Made by a program: the position numbers and the translations under genes
Part shown: positions 25,471 through 37,900 of the stretch, in pieces
Layout: every line of letters starts with the position of its first letter
Numbering within the stretch: position 1 is the first letter of the stretch
DNA from: Saccoglossus kowalevskii
Taxonomy: Eukaryota; Hemichordata; Enteropneusta; Harrimaniidae
Assembly (NCBI RefSeq): GCF_000003605.2
Contig: NW_003130855.1
Coordinates: 209,922 to 252,662 of the forward strand
Direction: 5' to 3'
DNA: 42,741 nt
Notes under the pieces: generated by a model
Database searches by the model: none
What the model was told of the DNA's origin: nothing
The model's input: the letters and a program-made list of their open reading frames with translations, nothing else

Positions 25471-28400
25471 GATTGCACTTCGGAAACAAGATTCTACAAT
25501 GCAATAATTGTCAGTTATCAGTCTGCTCAGCTGAATATAACATCCCATATATAGTGGTATACGGCTCATTCTCACTACTAACAAATTATTATATAATTTT
25601 AAATGTTTATTTAGCCATTAGAGGCGCAATAAGTAGAATGCCAATTTGAAGTTTTTCCTAATTCTTCTTATTTTGATATCCTCCCATCTTCAGCACATTG
25701 TGGCTGGTCCAGTCACTTTCAGCCAAGTCAAATCCACTCGGAACATACTTAGTATGCATATACTGTGTGCATATTTTAACTTTATATTGATTCATGATCA
25801 GTATCACTAAACCGCTAATCGGTAACTATGGCCTAAAGAATTTGCAGATACATTAAAAAAATCGTCCAATGTCCAATGATATCATAAATTTAAATTATAC
25901 GTAACATCTTCATTATTTCCATAGATTAAACACAAAAATGCACAACCGTGGTTATTCATCACACGTAACATTTAGTATAATTGTTGTTAAACAACCACTA
26001 AGTCGAATTAATAAATTGTATATGTAAACAAACAGACAGATATAACAACATAAAACGAACGCTTCGATTTACAATTACGGCAATCGACTCCCCAATGTGG
26101 GTAGACGCACTATTACTGATGGTCAGAAACGACCAACTAAGTTACGATTTACAAACATCTTAGAATAAGTAGTCAAATTCACACGTAATCGTGCGAAATC
26201 TCACCTACGAAAAATGCATTTCGCTACTGTAAACAACAGCTCTCTCCGCTACGACATAACACGTTATAGAGTATGCAAAACACGGGTATGAATCTATTTA
26301 GCATACAAATTAACTATAATTATTATAAAGCACAAATGCAACAACATACAGTTAATGTGTGTGTTATAATGTATCGTTTTATATATATATATAATATCCC
26401 ATGTTTCTGATATATATGTACAATGAATGGTTTTAAGTGACCTCATTAACATAATTAAGGGTACTACGATGACACCACATAGATTTACCGTGACATTCCT
26501 AACAGTAAATATATGCCAAGAAATCGCACTTTCACAACTTTCTACCTGGCTATATATAACATTTATTTTCGCGGGGATGTCCCAATAATGCTGCGTTTTT
26601 CAATCACGTGATCTTTTACGCTGATGTCCTTGTGGACAACATATGGAGATGTTATGAATGCAACCCAAAGTCTGACAGTGTTTTTTTTACCAGGATACTA
26701 GTTGACTTGTATATTACTTTAAAGGTTGTGTAATACATTTCCGAGCGCGATTCGTGTACATAAGAGTATATCTGTATTGCTTCATACATAGAGGCAGAAT
26801 CGATAAAAGGACATAATAGTTCTAAAATATCTGAGCTTGCAAATATACCGTCATCTCCAGATTAATTGAGGATAGCAGTAGCAACTAACTTTCAGTAGAA
26901 TCAATAAATACACGGGGTGCCATAGGGCTAACATTCTAGTACATAAAAGGGAGGACCCGGACACTGAATAACTGTACGTGTAGTTATATTTACCTCAGCG
27001 TGACACAATTACAATGTGTATATTTATCTGATTATTTTTTAATGATTTAAGAATTGATTTTAACCAGTATGGCGATCATATTCCAGTGTTCAGATTGGAA
27101 AACATTGCACAATGTCGTCCGTATAAAATGGAAGTAACACCGCCAATAGCAGATTATTGGGAGAGTCGCATATTGGAAATAAAACTGTATAAACATAATA
27201 TTGCACTCCCGCCAAAGTGCTTAACTTAGAAACACGATCAAATTAGTGAGTGAATGAATGCAACATAGACCATCACTATCCTAGGGGCTATACTTTTCAA
27301 AGTTCGGCACTTCCGCGAAAACCGAAAAAAAATTGGATACTTTTTAAAACAAGGAAGTGTCTTGGCAGTAGAAGACTGAGTTGCTTTGAAGGTTCCAACT
27401 GAATCAAACTCATCAAAAGTACGGAGGTATTCGAATAGAACAAGAAGACAGTATATCTAGTCTGTATTAAGGTTATTCATTTTATAAAACAGCATTAAAA
27501 CAAATCAGTGCAAAAAGGTTGTTTATGGTTTTGCAAGACACTCATATGTTCTACCTATACATGGGGGGGCATGTGTAAAAGAAATTGAGAAACAAAACAT
27601 AAATACCTGCAACCAGTTATTAAGACAAGATGACATAAATACAAACTAACGTCAATGATGAAATGATGAGAACAAATGGCAACGCAATGACCGTAGTGTG
27701 ACCGGTCATAACCTTAATAGCGAAGCGTGCACGGTCATGAGACGAACGAGTAAATTACTCCCCGAATACCACAGGGTATTAACAGTGACGTGTTGATTGA
27801 TAATTGATTGGAGAAGCTAAGAAAACCGATCCCGAGTGTTTGTTGGTAACGGTTCAATACATGGGGAACAGCCTTAAGTGTTTCCTTTCAACTCTTTCAA
27901 CGTACATAACGTATTACGAGTCCCGGGGTACGGGTACATCATCGAGGGTAATACAATATGCTTATAAAGACCCAGTATTTCAACTGTGTCGTACATTTAT
28001 TTTACATCAAATTGTGATGTTGTGCATTTGCCTAGATATTATAATTCAATACTGACCATTCACCGTGGACATGCCACCAGGGTATGCTGGTATGTCACGT
28101 GTCGCCACTCCCCTGTACATAATATATTTTGACAGAATATTGGGATAAAAAATTGTCCTTTTATCACATCATAGGATTACGGTATGTAATTATTTCCACC
28201 CCTTCCACCTATAGAATGGATCACCGTGGATGTGGTACAACAGTTCACTGTATTCTATCTGTACTGTCAAAGAACGCACATTGTGAATATCCGTGATATA
28301 CATAATAGTACGAAGATTTTGATTGGCTGGTTATGGAGGACGCGTTAACGTTGTAATGCACCTTTAATGCACATGCCAGTTTGTTTTCCTGTTCGAATAC

Positions 28401-29019
28401 CTTTATTAAGTTCTGATTACTGACCGAATACTACGACAGACCACACCAAGATATCCCGTATTTGAAAGCAAGCCTTCCATGCCTAGACATTTTGAGTGAT
28501 TGATGGGTGCCGCATCACGGACTTCATCGTGGATATCATTCTGGTAAAACATGTGTAAGGCTGAGAAAAAAAATATGTTTCTAGTTTCCGCGCGTTGAAC
28601 TATGCGCCTCGGACGTTTTTTTTTTTTCCTTCTAAAGCATTTCAAAATGCGCCTGTACTCGCACTTGTCTCAAATTTGACTTATTTCAGCTCACTATTAA
28701 AAAAATCGCCTCGCCGCCTCATTTTAAAAATAATTTCCATGAAACGAGAAACAGAGAATTTTTTTTACCTGGCCTAAATGGATTTTTAACGTGTACCGCT
28801 TGTCTTTGAGAAGCGCTGCCACATTGGAAAGTATCGCGAGTAGATACAAACCTCAATTATGTGATAAATAGAACAACAGAATTACGGTTAACAAGACATA
28901 TAACTCTGATTCTTGACAGTCGCGTAATGGGTACCACGTGACAAAAATAGCCGTAATTGTAAATCTGCAAGCCACAGTCCTATTCACTGTCACGTACGAC
29001 ATGTGGTTTAACGAATTAA
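25471..29019. other. non-coding stretch
   Basis: AT-rich, no gene recognised. It contains a short AT dinucleotide run near 26380-26394. It also holds one half of a 16-bp inverted pair (GATTTACAATTACGGC at 26066-26081) whose complement lies at 28950-28965. Otherwise I see no structure. Confidence 0.5.
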
Positions 29020-29144
29020 AGGGCGGCAGTCGTCGCGCCGCGACCTGTTCGATATGGGACTCATAGCGACGTATACAACGCGTGTAAAATACATTGTTTA
29101 TTTACATGAAATTTAAACACGCGCTGCGCGACGACCACCGCGCT
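29020..29144. mobile_element. CpG-rich MITE with TTAA flanks, copy 1
   Basis: A 125-bp fold-back element. The left end begins AGGGCGGCAGTCGTCGCG. The right end, read in complement, begins AGCGCGGTGGTCGTCGCG. The arms are complementary over about 24 bases with five mismatches. TTAA sits directly outside both ends (29016-29019 and 29145-29148), the target site of piggyBac- and Kolobok-type transposons. The internal part, from GATATGGGACTCATA to GTAAAATACATTGTTT, recurs in the same order in the element at 37131-37235. No coding capacity is present, so it would depend on a transposase elsewhere. This copy keeps most of its CpG dinucleotides and looks the younger of the two. Confidence 0.65.
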
Positions 29145-29148
29145 TTAA

Positions 29149-31878
29149 GAATTGTCATCATGATGAGGGGAGCATGCGTTGTTTTCGTGCTGCAAACTAA
29201 GTGGACCATTTCATCAACAATTACGTGCAGTATGATACTGCAAAACATTTTACTCTTGAAGAATATATTTCAGAGTAGTTTTCGGTAAATTTCAATCCAA
29301 TGATCCCTCATAAATAATGTCCAGATCCTTCGTCAAGGGGACATTGTCTAATCATTGATTTTTGCTGTTTACAAGTGAAATAAATTAAATCATATAGTAT
29401 CACTATAATTATTATAAACGTATTTGATATAATATCATTATAGCTCATACTATAGAGACGGGATTGATTGATGTTCTCGCTTTAACAACCAAGAGTAACT
29501 CCCATGATAAATGTCATATTCAGACATAATTTTTTTTTCTGCCTGATTCATTTACTTATTTACTGCTTCTTTCTCTGTGTCAAATTTCCTCAATTAATCA
29601 CCGTCTGAATGTTCTTGTGGAAATTTACAATATGTAAATTACTTACGTTGTCAATAGCTGCGAATCGCGCAGATATCTAAATAAATAAAAACACATTGCT
29701 AAAGATAGCTGGTACCGAATCACTCTTCATTAGCACGTGCATGTCAAATCACAGAGCCTAGCGAAATTAAAACCATTTTCTAGCCATACACCAATAATAA
29801 ACTAATTTTAAGAATGAGGGGAATAATGGATGGATGTTAGGGGGGGACGTAAATGATTCTCCGTCTGGAGGATATTTACATGTGCCACGATGTATATTGC
29901 ATTTCATGTGTATTTAGTTTAGTATCACCGTAGGCCGTCTCGCAATGGATTAAAAATCGAAAGTTGATTAGCGGTACTATTCCAGATGATTGTGTCAGTT
30001 TAATACCAGGCATACGTGTAACACTCGCTCAAATATAAACGTCACCGATAGAACTGATTGTTTTCAAACAAGTATTACTGGCGCCAGCGTTCTTGTTGAA
30101 ATTGTTTCTCAATGACAAAAAACACGGCTTGATGATTTCACTCTTGCGCCAGAAGTTATGCCGTCTTAATAGTTGTGTTCAATTTCTGCAGTTATTTACT
30201 TTCTTTTTTTGAACCATGTAACTGTTATTTTTAGGAAATTTTATTGTTTAAAAACTAACAATAAAATATTAGTTTTGATCTAAAGTAAAACGTACGTTCC
30301 AACTTTTGCACTGGTCTGACATCCCCAAAATTAAAATCCCTAAAAGGCGACACCAAATCATATAGCCTGGCCCTGTAAGCCCCGAGTATGCCCGCAAGGC
30401 TGTTTCCTCTGGGGATCCGTCCCCCGGACACGAGAAAGCACGATACGGTTGCATCGGATGATCCAGCTGCATTACAAAGTTTTAACATTCAATGAATAAT
30501 ATTCTTGTTTTCGTCACACTGTACAATAAACACAAATTAGAATTCTAAATTAAATGATTCAGCCAGAAAGTCGAATTATAGAATTGTAAACGTCACAGCA
30601 GCGTGTAAAGGCTGGAGTCGTTATTAGATTCGAAATAAAGTATTGTGGTTGCATAAAATGTCGATCACAGTCATTTGTTTATATCGAAGAATTGTTATTT
30701 CCCTTCACTTACAGAGTCAATATATTGCCATGTTGGTTTAATTGCATCCCAATGTACGAGAAGGTCACTGAAGACTACGTTGTTTTATGGCATGTAATTA
30801 CAATCAAATCGAGCGTAAATTTTTAACTAGGTAGAATAATGCATAGCGCATGTACCGTGTATCTGTAACGCGTGTCGTTTCACCGTTCTAGCCCCGGCTT
30901 CATATATACTCGAGAAGGTTTAGCCGAGGTGCGATTTGTGACGCAGAATTAAAATCACTTTATATGTAATAAGGTTCATGTACACAAATATAGGACTAAT
31001 TCAATGAATGGGTGGGAGCGAATCTTCCTAAATAAGATGAAACACTACTTTAACAATCAGAATTTAAGGCCCCTTCCATGTTCGACTCGTCTACGAACTG
31101 GGTATAGCAGCAATGTTAACGCTGTAAATATGCAAAGGTATATGCCCATATTTGTATATTCATTATGCTCTAGAAAATACGGTATTGGGTACTTACTGAC
31201 TATTGCTAATCAGAATAACGTTTAACTTGATCTCATGCAGCTAGAATGTAACAAGTATTTTCCCAAAATTCTCCAAATTGGAATTGGTTTTACAGTATTT
31301 TAAACTTTATGAAATATAGCACTACGAAACTGTTGAATTCTCAGCTCGACATCCAACTGCAGTGACACAATTGCTGTTATCTGGCATCCATTCGCTTGTA
31401 TACGTTGCGAGTATTTCGTTTCATGACTTTTGAATCAATAAAGAGCACCTACCTTTCGTCGATTTAGTGTCCAGCCTTTGAGCAGAATCACTAATGCTGG
31501 ATCATTGATCTCATTTCGTTTGTGATAAGTGTGTTCGTTTTTTTACGTGTTCATCGGTTGATTCTCAGTGGAGGAATGGGTACAAACTGAACTCTTGCCA
31601 CTGGTCACAATGAGAACATCGCCCTCTCTAGCCGTGTTGTCAAATTCAGTCGTTCGAAGTAAGACCCTCTAGCTTAATAAAAAAAGTATAAATTATTTTT
31701 AAATACACTATGCTATACTATATAGCAAATGGATGTGATTATTTACGCCAAATATACCATGCACCTCACTAATTAAGTTATAATTATTTGTTTGGGGTAA
31801 TGAAATCTGCAATTGCGTTCTTAATGCGAAAATTGGTTACATAACGCAAATAAAATAAACCTAAGTGGTCTATACAAA
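29149..31878. other. non-coding stretch upstream of TXNDC15
   Basis: No gene recognised. A GC-richer island at 30295-30475 holds two overlapping minus-strand open frames with no known domain and may be a transposon relic. The last 200 bases before the TXNDC15 start are AT-rich, with an inverted CCAAT-like box (ATTGGT at 31833-31838) but no obvious TATA box or CpG island. The promoter is presumably here, but I cannot place the transcription start. Confidence 0.45.
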
Positions 31879-31960
31879 ATGGCGACGCACAAGAGAGTCG
31901 TCGTATTTTGTATTGCTTTTAATTTTTCGAATTTGTTGTTATTGCTCAGTACGTTCTCAG
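31879..31960 (+). CDS. TXNDC15: TXNDC15 exon 1 (start codon and signal peptide)
   Basis: The ATG lies in a favourable context (caaaATGGCG). It encodes MATHKRVVVFCIAF and then NFSNLLLLLSTFS: a basic start, two hydrophobic runs and small residues before the junction, as in a signal peptide. The exon ends after one base of codon 28 at the donor G|GTAAAT. There is no downstream in-frame ATG before the acidic linker, so this start is the only sensible one. Any 5' untranslated region upstream was not delimited. Confidence 0.85.
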
Positions 31961-34900
31961 GTAAATATTCTATTTATTTATGTTTCTACTTACTTTGGTG
32001 ATGGATGTGTGGCTCTTATGTCAAACGCAAGACCCCATTATATATACGTACACTCTAATCACAGGTGTGTGGCATTCTAATTTTACCCTAAGCGCAAGTC
32101 AAACTTACATACGGTAAGTCGGTTCGTCCCACAAGTTAATTCGTCCCAAAGTTGATTCGTCCCACAAGTTGATTCGTCCCAAAGTCGATTCGTTCCACAA
32201 GTCGATTCGTCGGATTTAAGGTTAGCCAAATACTAACTCGCCAAATAAGCACAAACACATCCAAACAACGAACTGTTCACGTACACGTCATGCACTGGCA
32301 TGCGTAATTGTTCGTTACGCCATTTTGTTTTTGCCGACGTTATATACAAATACATCTTACGTACAACGCTGAGTTATTAGTTAATAAATACAAATACACC
32401 GTACAAGTTATTAGTTAATAAATACAAATACTCCTTACATGCAACATAGAGTTATTAGTTAATAAATACAAATACATCGTACAAGTTATTAGTTAATAAA
32501 TACAAATACACCGGACATTCAACGTACAAGTTATTAGTTAATAAATACAAATACACCGTACACGCAACGTAGAGTTTTAGTTAATAAATACAAATAATCC
32601 GTTCACGCAACGTGGAGTTATTAGTTAGCGTGTCAGTAACAGTTGGCATAGAAATTGACCCTGTTCAAGATCGTAATGCTGACCAAAAATTTTAAAAATA
32701 GACGAATGTGAATTGGGACGAATCGACTCGTGGGACGAATGTGAATTGTGACGAATTGACTGTGAATCAGTTGAGGCATCACTGTCCTTAGAAAGTAAGG
32801 TCTGCCAATGTAGACCAAATTGTGATTTTGTGTACCATATGAAGAATTATGGTCAGTGTGTGCAATTTCTCAATTGTTTAGTGAGACTGTATTAATCAAA
32901 ATGGTTGCTAAAATAATAACATTAATTTGCCTACATTTCTAGTGATACTGGGAGATATACAAAACAATGATAATGTTGAGCCAGTTGTTATTGATCATCT
33001 TGGTGTGGATGAAGACCTGCTAGAAGATCATGATAGTCAGTATCCATCATCTACAGTTCTAGAGAATGAACTCACTGGAGATATTGTAGACGATGATACC
33101 ACTAAGGATGTATGTCATGCCAGTGATATCATAAGTGAAGTAGGATTGAATGATTCAGAAATTATACCAAGTAATAATGTCACCAAAGAGATGGAAGACG
33201 ATGATAACGATGAGGGGGTATGTTTTGCAACGAATCATACAGAAGAAAATAAACCCAGATTCCAGTGTACCAAAGTTGAACTTGCCGAAAATGAAACGGC
33301 CGCTGTAAAAATAGTGAACAACACAGAACTCTTTCAGACGTTGAATAGACTGAATACGTCTGAAGGGCCGTGTGCTATTGTTTTATTCTATGCGCCATGG
33401 TGTAGATTCAGTGCAGCAGTTGCACCACATGTGAATGCTGTTGGGAGAGCATATCCAATGTTACATGTACTAGCAGTGGATGCTATACAATTTAGTGGGT
33501 ATGTATTTTCTTTTTTCTAACCAGGTGCTCTGTTTTCAGCTGTCAAGATTTCAATATAGTAATTAAACATGTGAAAAAATGGTCACTGAAAATTCACTGA
33601 ATTTTACAACACAACAGTACCAGAGGTCGGGTATAAATGCCAGGATGTGTGACCTTGGGGGCCAGGTATAAATGCTAGGATGTGTGACCTTAGGGGCCAG
33701 GTATAAATGCCAGGGTGTGTGACCTTAGGGGCCAGGTATAAATGCTAGGATGTGTGACCTTAGGGGCCAGGTATAAATGCCAGGATGTGTGACCTTAGTG
33801 GCTAGGTATAAATGCCATGATGTTTGACCATAGGGGCCAGATATAAATGACAGGATGTGTGACCTTAGTGGCTAGGTATAAATGTCAGGATGTGTGACCT
33901 TAGACGCCAGGTATAAATGCCAAGATGTGTGACCTTAGGGGCCAGGTATAAATGCCAGGATGTTTGACCTTAGAGGCCAGGTATAAATGCCAGGATGTGT
34001 GACCTTAGGGGCCAGGTATAAATGACAGGGTGTGTGACCTTAGGGGCCTGGTATAAATGCCAGGATGTATGACCTTAGGGGCCAGGTATAAATGCCAGGA
34101 TGTGTGACCTTAGGGGCCAGGTATAAATGTCAGGATGTGTGACCTAAGGGACCAGGTATAAATGCCAGGATGTGTGACCTTAGTGGCTAGATATAAATGC
34201 CAGAATGTGTGACCTTAGTGGTCAGGTATGAATGCTAGGATGTATGACCTTAGTGGCTAGATATAAATGCCATGATGTTTGACCTTAGGGGCCAGGTATA
34301 AATGCCAGGGTGTGTGACCTTAGGGGCCAGGTATAAATGCCAGGATGTTTGACCTTAGGGACCAGGTATAAATGCCAGGATGTGTGACCTTAGGGGCCAC
34401 ATATAAATGCCAGAATGTGTGACCTTAGTGGCCAGGTATGAATGCTAGGATGTGTGACCTTAGTGGCTAGATATAAATGCCAGGATGTGTGACCTGAGGG
34501 ACCAGGTATAAATGCTAGGATGTGTGACTTAGTGGCTAGATATAAATGCCATGATGTTTGACCATAGGGGCCAGGTATAAATGACAGGATGTGTGACCTT
34601 AGTGGCTAGGTATGAATGCTAGGATGTGTGACCTTAGGGCCAGGTATAAATGCCAGGATGTGTGACCTTAGGGACCAGGTATAAATACCAGGATGTGTGA
34701 TCTTAGGGACCAGGTATAAATGCTAGGATGTGTGACCTTAGGGACCAGGTATAAATACTAGGATGTGTGACCTTAGTGGCTAGATATAAATGCCATGATG
34801 TTTGACCTTAGGGACCAGGTATAAATGCCATGATGTTTGACCTTGGGGACCAGGTATAAATGCCATGATGTTTGACCTTAGGGACCAGGTATAAATGCTA

Positions 34901-37900
34901 GGATGTGTGACCTTAGGGACCAGGTATAAATGCCAGGTTGTGTGACCTTAGGGGCCAGGTATAAATGCCAGGATGTGTGACCTTAGGGGCCAGGTATAAA
35001 TGCTAGGATGTGTGACCTTAGTGGCTAGGTATAAATGCCAGGATGTTTGACCTTAGTGGCTAGGTATAAATGCCAGAATGTTTGACCTTAGGGGCCAGGT
35101 ATAAATGCCAGGATGTGTGACCTTAGGGGCAAGGTATAAATGACAGGATGTGTGACCTTAGGGGCCAGGTATAAATGCCAGGATGTGTGACCTTAGGGGC
35201 CAGGTATAAATGCCAGATTTTGTGACCTTAGGGGCCAGGTATAAATGCCAGGATGTGTGACCTTAGGGGCCAGGTATAAATGCCAGGATGTGTGACCTTA
35301 GGGGCCAGGTATAAATGCCAGGATGTGTGACCTTAGGGGCCAGGTATAAATGCCAGGATGTGTGACCTTAGGGGCCAGGTATAAATGACAGGATGTGTGA
35401 CCTTAGGGGCCAGGTATAAATGCCAGGATGTGTGACCTTAGGGGCCAGGTATAAATGCCAGATTTTGTGACCTTAGGGGCCAGGTATAAATGCCAGGATG
35501 TGTGACCTTAGGGGCCAGGTATAAATGACAGGATGTGTGACCTTAGGGGCCAGGTATAAATGCCAGGATGTGTGACCTTAGGGGCCAGGTATAAATGCCA
35601 GATTTTGTGACCTTAGGGGCCAGGTATAAATGCCAGGATGTGTGACCTTAGGGGCCAGGTGTAAATGCCAGGATGTGTGACCTTAGGGGCCAGGTATAAA
35701 TGCCAGGATGTGTGACCTTAGGGGCCAGGTATAAATGCCAGGATGTGTGACCTTAGTGGCTAGGTATGAATGCCAGGCTGTGTGACCTTGGGGGCCAGGT
35801 ATAAATGCCAGGATGTGTGACCTTAGAGGTCAAGTATAAATGTGTGACTTTCAAGGGTCAGGTTTAAGGCCTGTTAACTACAAATAGTACATACAGGTAT
35901 GCATAACTAAAGAAATATTACGTGTAACAGAATACTTGTATTTTAGTTCCTCCTTTCAATTTTACTTGTGGTTGTGATCAAAATTTATTTAGGCTTGTCT
36001 GCGCACATTCAGACTACAGTGTAAAGGCCAGTGTTAAATTTGGTGACCAGTTTAGTATGATAGAAAGCATGTACAGTCTTCAAATTACCACAATAGACAG
36101 AATATACATGATTCTGGCATTTCATAATAAATGCTTTCTATTGATAATTGCACTTTCAAATAATATTCATGAGATATGTCTACGTCATAACCTTGTTAAA
36201 GGTCATTAGCATATTGTGTACACAGTGGGCAAGCTTCGGTCCCTTGTTCCATATTCCAGAGTGGTTTTGTCTTTATAAAATATTTGGTAGCAGCTTGCGA
36301 ATCCATAACTGGGGCCAACAATTTTGCAATGTCATCATCTTTTATCACAGCTATTGCATTTCTATAAATAAAAATTCTTCCTATTACAAGCCCATCATGA
36401 TATCCATATAGTGAGACATTCTAACATAGGGCCACCCCTATTTTTTTGGCATTTTCCATGTTCAGAACCCTGGGCTCTTTACCCAGATAAATACGGTATG
36501 CATACAAGCTAACAAGGCACGCCAACTCAACGAATGCTCTGCAAAAGATTTGTACACACTCCTACCATGTCATACTTTAATATAATATGCAATTACAATT
36601 CTGGTTTCCTAATAAATTAGTTGCACTTAGTTGCACTCTGATTTCATATCACCATAATGTCAAATTAATAAACATCTACCACTAGAGGGCGCTGTTGCAT
36701 GCAGTCCCAAGATTTCACATACTGTAAATAGAGAAATATTCCCTGCATATGATGACATTGCAAAGATACTGATTCCTGAAGGAAACAATACATTCTATTG
36801 TTAAATTTAAATATTCACTGGGTTTGAATTTAGAGCATTTAGTTATCGGCCGAAAAAACAAAAAATAAAATGCACCAAATAATTAAAACCCTATGCAGTA
36901 GAGTAGAATAGAATGTAATGCATGTAATGTAATTCTCTTTATTATTGAAACTATCTTTATTGATGATTGTATTTCATAGTTTGATATTTAATATTATTTG
37001 TTCATTTAACAACTTTTCAAGCATATTTGCGATAACACAGTGGTCTACACGGTGATAAATTCATTTTTACAGACACATTTACCACAAGATGGAAAATAAA
37101 CAAAAATTGTTAGTATGGTATTGTGTCTAAAGGGCAGTTGGCGTTGCCAGGATGTGTTGATATGGGTCCCATACGATGTATACAACACATGTAAAATACA
37201 TTGTTTTCATTTGAACAGGTGCAAGCCACCATCCTTTAACTTCTGTGACTTATAATAAGAAATTAAATGTATGTGTTAATTATGGTATTTTAGCAATAAA
37301 TGTACAATTCACAGTCTTACACTTTATCTTTTTTTTGCCAGTTTGAATGCTAGATTTGGTACTGTGGCTGTACCCAATCTCATTCTATTCCACAATGGTA
37401 AACCAGTTGCAAGATACAATCAAACAGAAAGAACATTTGAACAGTTTAAATCATTTATCAAGAACCATACAGGTACATGTACTACTGTAAAATCAGTATT
37501 AGAAGCTGGAGAGTCTATTAAAATGGTACAATGCAAGAGAGGGAATGCGGCTTCTATTAGAGCATCTGCGCATATGAGAAAGTGAATTTTTGGTTTGCAA
37601 TTGTTCCAAAAAAATGGGTGTGGCTTCTATTCGGGATGCAACATTTTTGGGGCTAATATGAGAATACCATGCCTTATCATACCTAGAACATGTGGTTCTC
37701 TTGATTTTATGTGTTTTATAACTCGTGATATTTGGAAAATAGTTTCTCTGAGGGGCTCAAACTATTTATTTTTTATTATTATACCAGGATGTGTTTCAGC
37801 TTTGTTTTCACAACCATAGACAGCTGTATATTTTGTGTACTTTGCATCTTTCAAGAAAATTTAACAAAATTGCATGGCTAGTTTTAAAATGCAATATTGT

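Larger units (their letters stand above)
32118..32768. mobile_element. inverted-repeat element with TTCGTCCCA-motif ends
   Basis: The left end (32118-32213) has six units of GTTGATTCGTCCCACAA or its 16-base variant, alternating 17 and 16 bases, so the true period is 33. The right end (about 32700-32768) carries the same motif in reverse complement (TGGGACGAATCGAC, GGGACGAATGTG, TGACGAATTGAC). The two ends enclose a different tandem repeat. Subterminal motif clusters in opposite orientation are typical of non-autonomous DNA transposons, where they bind transposase. I could not find a clean target-site duplication, and there is no coding sequence, so superfamily and exact boundaries are unknown. 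Confidence 0.5.
31961..32942 (+). other. TXNDC15 intron 1 (982 bp), mostly repeat
   Basis: The donor is GTAAAT and the acceptor is CATTTCTAG. About two thirds of the intron is an inverted-repeat element (32118-32768) with a tandem core. No coding sequence is seen inside. Confidence 0.85.
33499..37341 (+). other. TXNDC15 intron 2 (3843 bp)
   Basis: The donor is GTATGT and the acceptor is TTTTTTTGCCAG. A 35-bp minisatellite fills about 58% of it. The remainder (about 35870-37341) is AT-rich and holds a CTCF-like motif at 36679 and a degenerate MITE at 37131. Confidence 0.9.

Noticed and set aside
33620-35868. CRISPR-like regular repeat array
   Set aside because: The units are contiguous with no spacers, lie in an intron of an animal gene, and form a normal minisatellite.
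37595-37819. 74-codon plus-strand frame in TXNDC15 intron 3
   Set aside because: It lies between exons, has no homology to the family, and skipping it gives a perfect match to the TXNDC15 C-terminus.
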